Source: Aromatoleum evansii
Lineage (GTDB): Bacteria; Pseudomonadota; Gammaproteobacteria; Burkholderiales; Rhodocyclaceae
Assembly: GCF_012910805.1 (NCBI RefSeq)
Contig: NZ_WTVK01000006.1
Location: 62,001 to 126,000, forward strand
DNA: 64,000 nt
Direction: 5' to 3'
Part shown: positions 10,586-19,389 of the stretch, piece by piece
Layout of the letters: every line of letters begins with the position of its first letter
How positions within the stretch are numbered: position 1 is the stretch's first letter
The notes under the pieces: generated by a model
Database searches by the model: none
Told to the model about the DNA's origin: nothing
The model's input: only the letters and a program-made list of their open reading frames with translations
Translations under genes and position numbers: made by a program

Positions 10586-10785
10586 AGCGGTATCGGGTAA
10601 CACAGGGAGAGGGAGACGGAGCGTCTCTCACCGACTGGCGGCAGGACGCCGGCACCGGACGCGGTCACGACCTTCGTCGCGGCAGTCCGGGCGCAAGGAT
10701 GCGCTTTTGACCTCCGACGGCGCGGAGGCAAATCGGAGGATGTTGCGTGTGCAGCCGGGACTTCGGACGCGGGCCCGATCCAGGA

Positions 10786-10803
10786 ACGGATCGTGCCGCG
10801 CAA
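10786..10803 (-). terminator. Possible terminator hairpin after the phasin gene
   Basis: CGATCC-AGGAAC-GGATCG begins 8 bp after the phasin stop codon. The stem is only 6 bp and no T-run follows, so this is weak. Confidence 0.35.
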
Positions 10804-10811
10804 ACTCCGAC

Positions 10812-11300
10812 TCAGGCCGCCTTGTTCAGGTGACGATACTTCGCAACGGACGATGCCCAGGCCTCACCGGCTTCGCCGAATGATCCCGCCGCGGCTGCGG
10901 AAAGATCCCTCAAGCTGCGCTCGAAGAGATTGAACGCCCCTTTCCAGGCTTCCGGCGCCGGGAACGTCATCGCGGGGATGGCAAGCTGATAACCGAGCAG
11001 TCGCGCAGACTCGAGTTGTGCGGCCGTCACCGTCTCGTAGCTATCCTTGGCAAGCGCCAAGGTCTTCTCCAACAGTGACTGCCCTAACGCCAGTGGCAAG
11101 CCGGCCGGGTCAGCGGCGGGTTTTCCGCTTGCGGCGGCTTTCGTCGCCGCAACACACTCCTCGAGCGCTGCGCGCGAAACCGCAAGGGTGCTGCGAGTGA
11201 GATGCTCGGTGCAATCCAGATAGACGCGGGACGATGCCATGAAGGCGTCGACCGTGTTCGCGAAGGATCGCTCAATGCTGGTGTGGGGTTTGGTGGTCAT
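10812..11300 (-). CDS. phaP: Phasin family protein
   Basis: 162 aa from the ATG at 11300, chosen because AAAGGAA lies just upstream; earlier in-frame ATGs lack a site. Amphipathic helical protein with the pattern NTVDAFMASSRVYLDCTEHLTRSTLAVSRAALEECV, typical of the granule-associated phasin family that coats polyhydroxybutyrate inclusions. Monocistronic. It lies next to the operon ending in acetoacetyl-CoA synthetase, whose product is a polyhydroxybutyrate precursor; that link is only by position. Confidence 0.82.
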   Translation of the reverse strand: MTTKPHTSIERSFANTVDAFMASSRVYLDCTEHLTRSTLAVSRAALEECVAATKAAASGKPAADPAGLPLALGQSLLEKTLALAKDSYETVTAAQLESARLLGYQLAIPAMTFPAPEAWKGAFNLFERSLRDLSAAAAGSFGEAGEAWASSVAKYRHLNKAA

Positions 11301-11495
11301 TGTGATTCCTTTCTTGAATCTTCCGGCAACAAGCAACCCTGACATATGACTTGTCATTGATCCTGCTGCTCGGGATGTGCCACTCGCAGGCGGATGCCTG
11401 CGGCGGATTTGGGGGATAAATCGAGTATGGCCCTTTACTACTGCGAGTCCACCATTTGTTTGTAACGCCGGCAGACGGTCGAATCCGCGGCAAGC

Positions 11496-12584
11496 TCAAG
11501 TGTCGGAGACTCGTTTCCGCTTCTGCTCATACATCAATTGATCCGCACGCAGGAGATACTCCGACAGGCTCAGTTCGGAGCTCGGATCACATTGCACGAT
11601 CCCCGTGCTGAATGAGATCCGGTAGGAACAATCCGGCCGCGGCGTGAAGTCTGCGAGGCTCTGTCGTATCCGGGCCTGGAGCACGTCGGGCTGCGAGGTA
11701 TCGATCGTGAACACGGCAAATTCGTCGCCGCCGATGCGGGCAAGGACGTCGGCATCGCGAAAGCACCGCTGCAGTATGCGCGCCACATCTTCGATGAGAT
11801 CATCTCCGACATCGTGCCCATATGCGTCGTTGATCGCCTTCAAGCGATCGATATCGATGAAGACGAGAGCACTTGGCACCCGCTGGCGACGGGAAAGCTT
11901 GAAACTGCGCTCGGCGTGAAGGAAGAAGCCGCGCCGGTTCAGGAGGCCCGTCATCATGTCGGTCACCGAGATCCTGTGGATTTCCTCTTCCACGGAGTCC
12001 CGCCTCAGCAACTCGACCGCATGAAGACGGGCGGCTTCTGCAATCTCGGTCGACTTTGTCTCGATCCGGTCTTCGAGCGTTTTCCGGAAATTGACGTTGC
12101 CGAGTGCGGCTCCCGTGATCTCACCAAGCAGGCGCAAGGTCGGAACCAGCCGTGCGAGTTCCTTGCGGTACCCCTGCCGATACCACACCGACACCAGCGC
12201 CCCCATCGGCCTGACGGGCGGGAACGGATATGCGATCAGGCTTGCGATGCCAAGCGCAGCGAGTTCGTCCTCGCGCATGCCGGAATCCGGTGCAATATCT
12301 GGAAGCAGGATCGGTGTCCGGTCGGCCATTGCGCGTCGCGCAATCCGCAGCAAGGCCGACGCTTCCTGCGTCGGCATGGGCCGTCGGTGATGGCCGAATT
12401 CCGTGACGAACTCGCGCTCGCCGTCATGAACGACCAAGAGGCTCCCGTCCGAATGGAGAAGATCGGGGATGGCCTGCCCCGCAAGTTCGAGGACTTCCCC
12501 GAGGTCGGATGCCTGCAGGAAATCACGTCCAAGGGCAAGGAGACGTCGCAGCACCACGGAGCTCTCCGCCGGTCCCTGTGCCAT
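11496..12584 (-). CDS. GAF-GGDEF diguanylate cyclase
   Basis: 362 aa, no membrane segments, hence cytoplasmic. N-terminal GAF-like sensor about residues 15-165, a short coiled linker, then a GGDEF domain with the intact active motif GGDEF (285-289) and, five residues before it, the inhibitory-site motif RDAD (276-279). It should make cyclic di-GMP from two GTP with product feedback inhibition. No EAL domain. The gene lies 80 bp downstream of the trypsin-like protease gene on the same strand. Confidence 0.93.
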   Translation of the reverse strand: MAQGPAESSVVLRRLLALGRDFLQASDLGEVLELAGQAIPDLLHSDGSLLVVHDGEREFVTEFGHHRRPMPTQEASALLRIARRAMADRTPILLPDIAPDSGMREDELAALGIASLIAYPFPPVRPMGALVSVWYRQGYRKELARLVPTLRLLGEITGAALGNVNFRKTLEDRIETKSTEIAEAARLHAVELLRRDSVEEEIHRISVTDMMTGLLNRRGFFLHAERSFKLSRRQRVPSALVFIDIDRLKAINDAYGHDVGDDLIEDVARILQRCFRDADVLARIGGDEFAVFTIDTSQPDVLQARIRQSLADFTPRPDCSYRISFSTGIVQCDPSSELSLSEYLLRADQLMYEQKRKRVSDT

Positions 12585-12664
12585 CGCAGTTCCCCCTCAA
12601 TGATTGCCCCTCGACGTCGAGCGACAAAGGCCGGTCCGGACTACCCGCCTGCGGCTGCAATGGG

Positions 12665-13396
12665 TCAGGACTTGATCAACGTTAGCAGAATATCCGCGTA
12701 CCAGGCGCAGTTCAGGCCCAGCGCCTCGTCCTGAGCGAGATCGCGCGTCCCGACGTCGAGCCTCGCCGAATGCACACCGAGCAACATCCACGGCAGATCG
12801 CCATAGCTCGCTGGCGGATTGGCCACTCGCATCACCACCGGCGCACCGCTGGTGCCGCGGTGGGTGCGCGCATCGGTCAGGAAATAACCCTCGCCCTTGA
12901 AGCGTAGTCCGAACGACGACGCGACGACTGCGTGGCGCACCACCGGCATGTGATGCAGGGTGTCGTGAAAGCCGAGCGGGAAGCCCACCACCAGCAGCGA
13001 AGTGCCGATTTCGACGCGGTCGAGCAGCCCCGGCAGATGCGCGGGCATAAAGGCGCGGTAAACCAGCTGTGCGGGGAGCGCCCCACGCTCGACTTCGAGA
13101 ACTGCCACGTCGATATTGCCCGCGGCGTCGAATCCCTGGCGCCACAAGGCTCGACCGTTGCGGTACAGCGGCATCGAGAAGCCCGTCGATTCCGCGAGGT
13201 TGTCGGGATTGTTGTGCAGCTCGAGTTCGATGCGGTCCGGGAAGTGCCGGGTCGGCTTGTCGAACAGCACGTGGCGGCTGGTGACGACGAACAAGCGCTG
13301 ATCCATCGCGAAGAAGAACCCGCTCGCATTCGTCAGTGGCCGCTGCCGATCGAAGGTGACGATGGGCACGGTCGTCAGGAGCAAGGATTCGATCAT
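12665..13396 (-). CDS. Cytoplasmic trypsin-like serine peptidase
   Basis: 243 aa from the ATG at 13396 (MIESLLLTTVPIV). A chymotrypsin-fold triad is readable: His42 (VTSRHVLF), Asp96 (NIDVAVLEV) and Ser183 in THRGTSGAPV. There is no signal peptide or PDZ domain, so it is not a DegP/HtrA protein. Similar stand-alone trypsin-like proteins occur in many proteobacteria without known substrates. The upstream reading to 13852 overlaps the nemA gene and is discarded. It may share a transcript with the GGDEF gene downstream. Confidence 0.82.
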   Translation of the reverse strand: MIESLLLTTVPIVTFDRQRPLTNASGFFFAMDQRLFVVTSRHVLFDKPTRHFPDRIELELHNNPDNLAESTGFSMPLYRNGRALWRQGFDAAGNIDVAVLEVERGALPAQLVYRAFMPAHLPGLLDRVEIGTSLLVVGFPLGFHDTLHHMPVVRHAVVASSFGLRFKGEGYFLTDARTHRGTSGAPVVMRVANPPASYGDLPWMLLGVHSARLDVGTRDLAQDEALGLNCAWYADILLTLIKS

Positions 13397-13512
13397 TCGC
13401 AGGGCACCGTCATGGATCCAGGCTGGCCGCCGCCGGACCCGTGCAGCGATTTCGATCGCGAAACGACCGGCGGGCGGATTTCGATCTACTGCAGCATACG
13501 CCACAATGGCCG

Positions 13513-13559
13513 ACGGGCCCGGGCGCGCAGTCTCGATCGAGTGCGCGTCCCGGGCCCGT
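13513..13559 (-). terminator. Strong hairpin downstream of nemA
   Basis: ACGGGCCCGGG/CCCGGGCCCGT arms plus inner CGCGCA/TGCGCG pairing, 19 bp after the reductase stop codon. The rest of the gap 13397-13577 shows nothing else. Confidence 0.65.
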
Positions 13560-13577
13560 CCATGCCGCAAACGCGGA

Positions 13578-14717
13578 TCAGGCCGCGATCGCCTCCAACG
13601 CCGGATAGTCGATGTAGCCTTCCGGGCCGGGCGCGTAAAAGGTCTTGGGGTTCGGCGCGTTGAGCACCGTGTCGTGCCGCAGGCGATGCACGAGATCCGG
13701 GTTCGCGATGAACAGGCGACCGAAGGCCACCGCGTCCGCCCTGCCCGACTCGACCGCGTCGATCGCCATCGCGCGGTCGTAACCGTTGTTCGCGATGTAG
13801 GTGCCCTTGAAGGCCTTGCGCGCCCAGGCGAAGTCGAAGCCCGGCACGTCACGCGGCCCGCCCGTCGCGCCTTCGACGAAATGGATGAACGCGATGCCGC
13901 GCTTGTTCAGTTCCTCGACGAGATAGCCGAAGACCGCCTGCGGCTTGCTGTCCGACAGGTCGTTGGCGGGCGTGACCGGCGACAGGCGGATGCCGACGCG
14001 GCCCGCGCCGATCTCGGCGACCACCGCGTCGATCACTTCGAGCGCGAAGCGCGCGCGGTTCGCGACCGAGCCACCGTACTGGTCGGTGCGCTGGTTGGCA
14101 CCGTCGCGCAGGAACTGGTCGACCAGGTAGCCGTTCGCGCCGTGGATCTCGACGCCGTCGAAACCCGCGCGGATCGCGTTCGCCGCGGCGCGGCGGAATT
14201 CCTGCACGACTTCAGCGATCTCCGCGACGCTCAGCGCACGCGGCACGGGCACTTCCATCTTGCCGTTGCGCGTGTAGGCGACGACGTTCGGCCTGATTGC
14301 CGAGGGGGCGACCGGCTGCGCACCACCGGTGAGATCCGGGTGCGTGACGCGCCCGACGTGCCAGATCTGCGCGACGATCTTCGAGCCGGCTTCATGCACC
14401 GCCTGGGTGATCGGTTTCCAGCCCTCGACCTGTTCGTCCGAGTAGATGCCTGGCGTTGCCATGTAGCCCTTGCCCACGGGCGAGACCTGCGTGCCTTCGC
14501 TGATGATCAGGCCCGCGTTGCTGCGCTGGCGGTAGTACTCGACGTTCATCGGGCTGCCGGGAATGTCGCCGGCGGTCTCATCGGCGCGGCTGCGCGTCAG
14601 CGGCGCCATCACGACGCGGTTGGCGACCTCGATGTCGCCGATGCGTGCGGGCTGGAACAGTTTGCGGGTGTCGGATTCGCCGCCATTGCGGGCGGCCTGC
14701 GGGTGCGGAGCGTTCAT
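13578..14717 (-). CDS. nemA: Alkene reductase, old yellow enzyme family (N-ethylmaleimide reductase type)
   Basis: 379 aa FMN enzyme with a TIM barrel. Seen: KLFQPARIGDIEVANRVVMAPLTRSRAD at the N-terminus, EGTQVSPVGKGY, the substrate-binding HGANGYLVDQF segment, QYGGSVANRARF, and the C-terminal phosphate-binding AFGRLFIANPDL. It reduces activated C=C bonds of electrophiles (maleimides, enones, nitro compounds) with NAD(P)H. AGGA lies nine bases before the ATG. It is divergent from a LysR gene, with two inverted repeats between them. Confidence 0.94.
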   Translation of the reverse strand: MNAPHPQAARNGGESDTRKLFQPARIGDIEVANRVVMAPLTRSRADETAGDIPGSPMNVEYYRQRSNAGLIISEGTQVSPVGKGYMATPGIYSDEQVEGWKPITQAVHEAGSKIVAQIWHVGRVTHPDLTGGAQPVAPSAIRPNVVAYTRNGKMEVPVPRALSVAEIAEVVQEFRRAAANAIRAGFDGVEIHGANGYLVDQFLRDGANQRTDQYGGSVANRARFALEVIDAVVAEIGAGRVGIRLSPVTPANDLSDSKPQAVFGYLVEELNKRGIAFIHFVEGATGGPRDVPGFDFAWARKAFKGTYIANNGYDRAMAIDAVESGRADAVAFGRLFIANPDLVHRLRHDTVLNAPNPKTFYAPGPEGYIDYPALEAIAA

Positions 14718-14753
14718 GCGGGGATGTCCTTCGTTGACTGCAATCGAAAACCG

Positions 14754-14769
14754 GATCAGTCGCCTGATC
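14754..14769. promoter_or_regulatory. Inverted repeat between nemA and its LysR gene
   Basis: GATCAG-TCGC-CTGATC, 37 bp upstream of the nemA start, a plausible activator or repressor site for the divergent LysR regulator. Confidence 0.45.
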
Positions 14770-14830
14770 GACTTGCTGCGATTATGTCCATGCCTGATCC
14801 GATGGAGTAGCCAGCAGTAGTGATAGCATC

Positions 14831-14847
14831 TATTCCCTACAGGAATA
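14831..14847. promoter_or_regulatory. Inverted repeat overlapping the LysR gene leader
   Basis: TATTCC-CTACA-GGAATA, containing a T-N11-A LysR-type core, 14 bp before the LysR start. Position fits autorepression. Confidence 0.5.
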
Positions 14848-14860
14848 CACCGGAGCCGCG

Positions 14861-15835
14861 ATGGACCGCATGCGCCTGATGGAAACCTTCGTCCGCGTCG
14901 TCGAGACGGGCAATTTTTCCGCCGTCGCGCGCGAGGCGCGCACCACCCAGTCGGCCATCAGCAAGCAGGTGCAGGCCCTCGAAGCGCTCGTCGGCGCGCC
15001 GCTGCTCGTGCGCTCGTCGCGCAGCCATTCGCTCACCGAGGCCGGTCAGCTCTACTACGAGCGCTGCCGGCAGGTGCTCGACACGCTGGAGGAAGCGCAC
15101 ATCGAGGTGCGCCGCACCGAGCATGAAGTCGGCGGCGTGCTGCGCGTCGCCGCCCCGGCCGCGTTCGGGCGGCTGCACATCGTGCCGCGCCTGCGCGAGT
15201 TCTACGCGCGCTACCCCCGCCTCAAGCTCGACCTGCAGCTCGACGACGGTTTCACCGACCTCGTCACCGCGGGCATCGATGTCGCCTTCCGCGTCGGCGA
15301 GCTCAAGGACAGCCGCCTCGTCGCCCGCCGCATCGGCACCGCCCACCGCGCCACCCTCGCCTCGCCCGCCTACCTCGAAACCCACGGCGAACCGCAGCAC
15401 CCGGACGAGCTCGCGCAGCACAACTGCCTCATCTACACCGGACTGGCTACGCTCAACGAATGGAACTACCGCGACGGCGAGGAGCGGCCGCACGCCATCC
15501 GTGTCGACGGCAACTTCCAGTCGAACAGCTCGGAAGCGATCCGTCAGGCGACGTGCGAGGGGCTAGGCATCAGCTACTCGCCGCTATGGACCTTCGGCGA
15601 GGACCTGCGCGCCGGCCGCGTGAGAGCCATCCTCACCCGCTACCGCCCGCCCTCGCTGCCGCTCAACGTCGTCTTCCAGCCCGCGCGCCGCCCTTCGCTG
15701 AAGGTGAACAGCTTCGTGAACTACTTTTCGGAAGCGTTCAGCCGCGATCCGGACATCGCGCAGATGCTGACTGCCGACCCGGACACGGCAGATGCGGCCA
15801 CCGACGCCCTGCCGGGTTCCAGACTGCGGAGATGA
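14861..15835 (+). CDS. LysR family transcriptional regulator, divergent from nemA
   Basis: 324 aa. Winged-helix DNA-binding domain about residues 1-60 (FVRVVETGNFSAVAREARTTQSAISKQVQALE), followed by the substrate-binding effector domain about 90-295. The subfamily resembles CrgA-like regulators. CGGAG lies before the ATG. By arrangement it most likely controls nemA and itself; the effector is probably an electrophile or a quinone (inference). Confidence 0.93.
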   Translation: MDRMRLMETFVRVVETGNFSAVAREARTTQSAISKQVQALEALVGAPLLVRSSRSHSLTEAGQLYYERCRQVLDTLEEAHIEVRRTEHEVGGVLRVAAPAAFGRLHIVPRLREFYARYPRLKLDLQLDDGFTDLVTAGIDVAFRVGELKDSRLVARRIGTAHRATLASPAYLETHGEPQHPDELAQHNCLIYTGLATLNEWNYRDGEERPHAIRVDGNFQSNSSEAIRQATCEGLGISYSPLWTFGEDLRAGRVRAILTRYRPPSLPLNVVFQPARRPSLKVNSFVNYFSEAFSRDPDIAQMLTADPDTADAATDALPGSRLRR

Positions 15836-15967
15836 CCGCCCCGACCGGCGCCGCTTGATGACGCCGATTGCCCCGCCCCACACGCCTCGACCGCCCGCTC
15901 ATCACGCTCGACATCGAACCCGCCCGAGTCCCTTGACTTCAAGGGCCCGATGCCGGAACGTCCGCCC

Positions 15968-16645
15968 ATGACGATCCTGACCCGCGAAAAGCTCGTCGAT
16001 GGCAGCTTCCGCAACGGCCTCGACATGCCCTCCGATCTCACCTGGAGCGACGCCGAGCTCGATCTTTCGCTCGCCACGACCCTGCAGGCGCGGCCCGGTG
16101 GCGCGATGTGGATCTTCGCCTATGGCTCACTGATGTGGAACCCGCTCATCGCCTTCGACGAGCAGCGCATCGCGACGCTCGATGGCTGGCATCGCAGCTT
16201 CTGCGTGCGCTCGATTTCCTATCGCGGCACGCCGGAGCGGCCCGGTCGGGTGCTCGCGCTGGAGCCGGGCGGACAAGTCCGGGGCATGGCGCTGCGGCTG
16301 AATGAGGACCAGGCCGCCACCGAACTGCGCCTGCTGTGGGCGCGCGAGATGTGCAGCGGCGTCTACCGTCCGCTGTGGGCGCCGCTCCTCCTCGACGACG
16401 GCCGCACGGTGACGGCGATCGTCTTCGTCGTCAATCCGACGCAGCCGCTCTACGAGCCGGATGCAACGGTTGCGTCGGTCGCCCGGATCGTCGCCGATGC
16501 CGCCGGCGTGGTCGGCTCCAATGCCGACTACGTCCATGCGCTCGACACCGCTCTGGCGGACCGCGGCCTGCGGGATCCGTATATCGAAGCGATCGTCGAC
16601 GAGATCGGGCGCGACAAGGACGGAGCTGCGCAGCCCGGCGCATGA
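15968..16645 (+). CDS. ChaC-like gamma-glutamylcyclotransferase
   Basis: 225 aa from the ATG at 15968 (MTILTREKL); an ATG at 15950 adds six residues and has its own weak site. The substrate-binding signature WIFAYGSLMWNP of the ChaC/GGCT fold is present at about residues 46-57, and the catalytic acid is expected in the RPGRVLALEPGG-to-LWAREM region. ChaC proteins cleave glutathione to 5-oxoproline and Cys-Gly. The gene stands alone 130 bp after the LysR gene. Confidence 0.86.
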   Translation: MTILTREKLVDGSFRNGLDMPSDLTWSDAELDLSLATTLQARPGGAMWIFAYGSLMWNPLIAFDEQRIATLDGWHRSFCVRSISYRGTPERPGRVLALEPGGQVRGMALRLNEDQAATELRLLWAREMCSGVYRPLWAPLLLDDGRTVTAIVFVVNPTQPLYEPDATVASVARIVADAAGVVGSNADYVHALDTALADRGLRDPYIEAIVDEIGRDKDGAAQPGA

Positions 16646-16725
16646 AATCATCGGCATCGTCACGAGGGGCGCTCTGCGTCATCTGTGGGCTTGACGAGCA
16701 GCCGACAAGCGATCGCACCAATATA

Positions 16726-16746
16726 TTGACGTTTACGTCAACGTAA
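16726..16746. promoter_or_regulatory. Overlapping inverted repeats with three in-phase ACGT cores
   Basis: TTGACG-TTTA-CGTCAA (16726-16741) overlaps TTACGT-CA-ACGTAA (16733-16746), giving three ACGT tetramers at a 6-bp period. It lies about 100 bp before the alpha/beta hydrolase start in the 203-bp gap 16646-16848. The pattern recalls TTTACGT-type boxes of MerR-family LiuR regulators of branched-chain acid catabolism; this match is from memory. Confidence 0.55.
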
Positions 16747-16848
16747 TTACAATCATCGGAACAAACAACGCGGGGCACGGCGACTCAGGATTCACCTCCG
16801 GTCGTCCGCGGAATGCACCCAACCAGCCCAACCGAGAGAGCCCTCTAA

Positions 16849-17667
16849 ATGACCGACCTGAACACCCCCGGCATCCATTCCTGCGACCATTGGATCGAGC
16901 ATCCGCAAGGACGGATCTTCGCCCGCTCCTGGACGCCAGCGGGCGCGGCGGGCAACCCCCGACCGCAAAGCCCGATCGTGCTGTTCCACGATTCCCTCGG
17001 TTGTGTCGAGCTTTGGCGCGACTTTCCCGCCGCACTCAGCGCCGCCACCGGACGCCGGGTCCTCGCCTACGACCGGCTGGGCTTCGGCCGTTCCGATCCA
17101 CGCCGCGACCTGCCGGCGCTGGACTTCGTCGCCGACGAAGCAGCAAGCTATTTCCCCATCGTGCGCGAGCAGCTCGGTATCGGGCGATTCGTCGCGTTCG
17201 GGCACAGCGTCGGCGGCGGCATGGCCGTGAACTGCGCGGCCGCCTTCGGCGCGGTGTGCGAAGTGCTGATCACCGAATCGGCGCAGGTCTTTCCCGAAGA
17301 GCGGACGCTGAGCAGCATCGCCGAGGCGAAGGAGCAGTTCCGGGACGACATGCAACTGAAGCGGCTCGAGCGCTATCACGGCGACAAGGCGAGATGGGTT
17401 GTCGATGCCTGGACCGAAAGCTGGCTGCATCCGGAGTTCGCCGCATGGACGCTCGAAGGCGTGCTGCCGCGCGTGACCAGCCCGGTCCTGGCGATCCACG
17501 GCATCCACGACGAATATGGCACCACGACCCATCCGGAAATGATCGGCAACCTCAGTTCCGGGCCGTCGCGCGTCGAGATCCTGCCAGACACCTACCATGT
17601 GCCCCACCGTGAGCGCCCCGCGGTTGTGCTCAATCTGGTGGCCGAGTTTCTCGACTCGATCGGATAG
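16849..17667 (+). CDS. Alpha/beta hydrolase
   Basis: 272 aa, cytoplasmic. Nucleophile elbow GHSVGGG with Ser120, oxyanion region LFHDSLGC, acid in HGIHDEYG and His in TYHVPHRE. The family covers esterases, C-C hydrolases and haloalkane-type enzymes; nothing in the sequence decides the substrate. The ATG at 16849 follows a GAGAG ribosome site. A conspicuous palindromic operator lies upstream, and a terminator hairpin follows. Confidence 0.88.
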   Translation: MTDLNTPGIHSCDHWIEHPQGRIFARSWTPAGAAGNPRPQSPIVLFHDSLGCVELWRDFPAALSAATGRRVLAYDRLGFGRSDPRRDLPALDFVADEAASYFPIVREQLGIGRFVAFGHSVGGGMAVNCAAAFGAVCEVLITESAQVFPEERTLSSIAEAKEQFRDDMQLKRLERYHGDKARWVVDAWTESWLHPEFAAWTLEGVLPRVTSPVLAIHGIHDEYGTTTHPEMIGNLSSGPSRVEILPDTYHVPHRERPAVVLNLVAEFLDSIG

Positions 17668-17682
17668 CGCACAAGAAAGCAG

Positions 17683-17714
17683 GGCGGATGAGCCGCGCAG
17701 CGGCTTCATCCGCC
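17683..17714. terminator. Hairpin between convergent hydrolase and acyl-CoA synthetase genes
   Basis: GGCGGATGA-GCCGC / GCGGC-TTCATCCGCC with a single bulge, in the 86-bp gap between two genes running toward each other. Confidence 0.6.
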
Positions 17715-17753
17715 GAATGCGCAGCTCGTTCCGTCCCGGGACCCGCCGCCCGA

Positions 17754-19319
17754 TTACGTCCGGAACCGCTCCCGCAACTCGCGCTTCAGCAGCTTCCCCG
17801 ACGCGTTGCGCGGCATGTCCTCGACGAAGTACACCCGCTTGGGCACCTTGAACGCGGCCAGATTCTCGCGCACGTGCGCGATCAGCTCGTCGGCGCTCGC
17901 CGTGGCGCCCTGCTTCAAGGCAACCACCGCCGCGACGGCCTCGATCCAACGTTCGTCCGGCAGGCCGATCACCGCGACCTCGCCCACTGCCGGGTGAGTG
18001 TACAGGCACTCTTCCACCTCGCGGCTCGCCACCACCACCCCGCCGGTCTTGATGATGTCCTTGATGCGGTCGGTGATGTAGAGATACCCGCCCTCGTCGA
18101 GGTAGCCGACGTCGCCGGTGCGGAACCAGCCGTCGGCAAACGTGCCGGCCGTCTCTTCCGGCTTGTCCCAGTAGCCGCTCATCAGCTGCGGCGAACGATG
18201 CACGATCTCGCCCATCTCCCCGGGCGCGACGTCCTGCATGTTCACATCGACGATGCGCGTCTCGACGTTGAAGATCGGCCGCCCCGCCGAGGCCGGGCGC
18301 TCTGCGTGCTCCTCGGGACGCAGCACGGTCGCAAGCGGTGCGATCTCGCTCTGGCCGTAGCAGTTGTAGAGCCGCAGCCCCGGCAGGCGCGACGCGAGCT
18401 CCTGCAGCACCGGCACCGGCATGATCGACGCGCCGTAATAGCCCTTCTGCAGCGAGGCGAGGCGCGCCGCGTCGAAACCCGGATGACGCAGGAAGGCGAT
18501 CCACACCGTCGGCGGCGCGAAGAAGGACGTCACGCGCTCGCGCTCGATCAGCTCGAAGCAGCGGTCCGGCTGCGGCGCCTGCACCAGCCGCGTCGTGCCG
18601 CCGACCAGCAGCTGCGGCATCAGGAAGACGTGCATCTGCGCCGAGTGGTAGAGCGGCAAGGCGGCCAGCGAGACGTCCTCGCCGCGGATGTCGGTCGCGA
18701 GCAGCGTGCTCGTGTATTCGGCCAGCAGCGCGCGATGGCTCATCATCGCCCCCTTGGGCGCGGCGGTCGTGCCGGAGGTGTACAAGAGCTGGGCGATGTC
18801 CTCGTCCGTCGTGTCGATGTGCGGCGCCACGTCATCCCCCGCACCCTGCGACCACTCCAGCACGTCCCGCCCGCTGCCGCCGTGCAGCGTCCCGCGCCAT
18901 TCGCAGCCCAGCGTCGGCCCGAGCGCCTCGACGTGCACCGCCATGTCGGCATCGCAGAACAGCGCACGCGCGCCCGACTGGTCGACGATGTAGCGCAGCT
19001 CCGCGTCGAGCAGCGCGTAGTTGATCGGCACATGGATGAGGCCGGCCTTCACGCAGCCCAGCCACAGCAGCACGTAGGCATCGGAATTGCGCCCGTACGC
19101 CGCGACGCGGTCGCCGGCGACGAGGCCCAGCCCCAGCAGCCGGTTGGCCACGCGATTGGCCGCGCGGTCGAGCTCGGCGTAACGCCAGCTGCGCGCCTCG
19201 AAACGCAGCGCCTCGCGCTGCGGGTTGCGGCGCACCGATCGCGCGAATGCATCGCCGATCAGGTTGCGCGCCGCCCGGCGCGCGTTCTGGTTCAGGTCGT
19301 CGATTTTCACGGCACTCAT
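17754..19319 (-). CDS. AMP-dependent acyl-CoA synthetase
   Basis: 521 aa from the ATG at 19319, which has GGAGACGAGAGG upstream; the frame extends further but without support. ANL-superfamily motifs: P-loop LLYTSGTTAAPKG, A5 block YNCYGQSEIAP, hinge TGDVGYLDEGGYLYITDRIKD and C-terminal lysine NASGKLLKREL. It activates a carboxylic acid to its CoA thioester. Third gene of a leftward acyl-CoA dehydrogenase-thiolase-synthetase operon, so the substrate is probably a medium- or branched-chain acid to be beta-oxidised; the chain length cannot be read. Confidence 0.92.
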   Translation of the reverse strand: MSAVKIDDLNQNARRAARNLIGDAFARSVRRNPQREALRFEARSWRYAELDRAANRVANRLLGLGLVAGDRVAAYGRNSDAYVLLWLGCVKAGLIHVPINYALLDAELRYIVDQSGARALFCDADMAVHVEALGPTLGCEWRGTLHGGSGRDVLEWSQGAGDDVAPHIDTTDEDIAQLLYTSGTTAAPKGAMMSHRALLAEYTSTLLATDIRGEDVSLAALPLYHSAQMHVFLMPQLLVGGTTRLVQAPQPDRCFELIERERVTSFFAPPTVWIAFLRHPGFDAARLASLQKGYYGASIMPVPVLQELASRLPGLRLYNCYGQSEIAPLATVLRPEEHAERPASAGRPIFNVETRIVDVNMQDVAPGEMGEIVHRSPQLMSGYWDKPEETAGTFADGWFRTGDVGYLDEGGYLYITDRIKDIIKTGGVVVASREVEECLYTHPAVGEVAVIGLPDERWIEAVAAVVALKQGATASADELIAHVRENLAAFKVPKRVYFVEDMPRNASGKLLKRELRERFRT

Positions 19320-19389
19320 CCTCTCGTCTCCATTCTTGTACCGGGGCCTCGGCTGCACCCCTGTTCGTGTGCTTACTTGCGTCGTCGCT

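Noticed and set aside
10567-10803. 78-codon minus-strand frame in the gap before the MBL-fold gene
   Set aside because: No ribosome site, no recognisable domain, and it spans two inverted repeats; treated as regulatory DNA.
13397-13852. N-terminal extension of the trypsin-like protease to 13852
   Set aside because: It would lie inside the nemA gene on another frame and across its terminator; the peptidase fold begins at the ATG at 13396.
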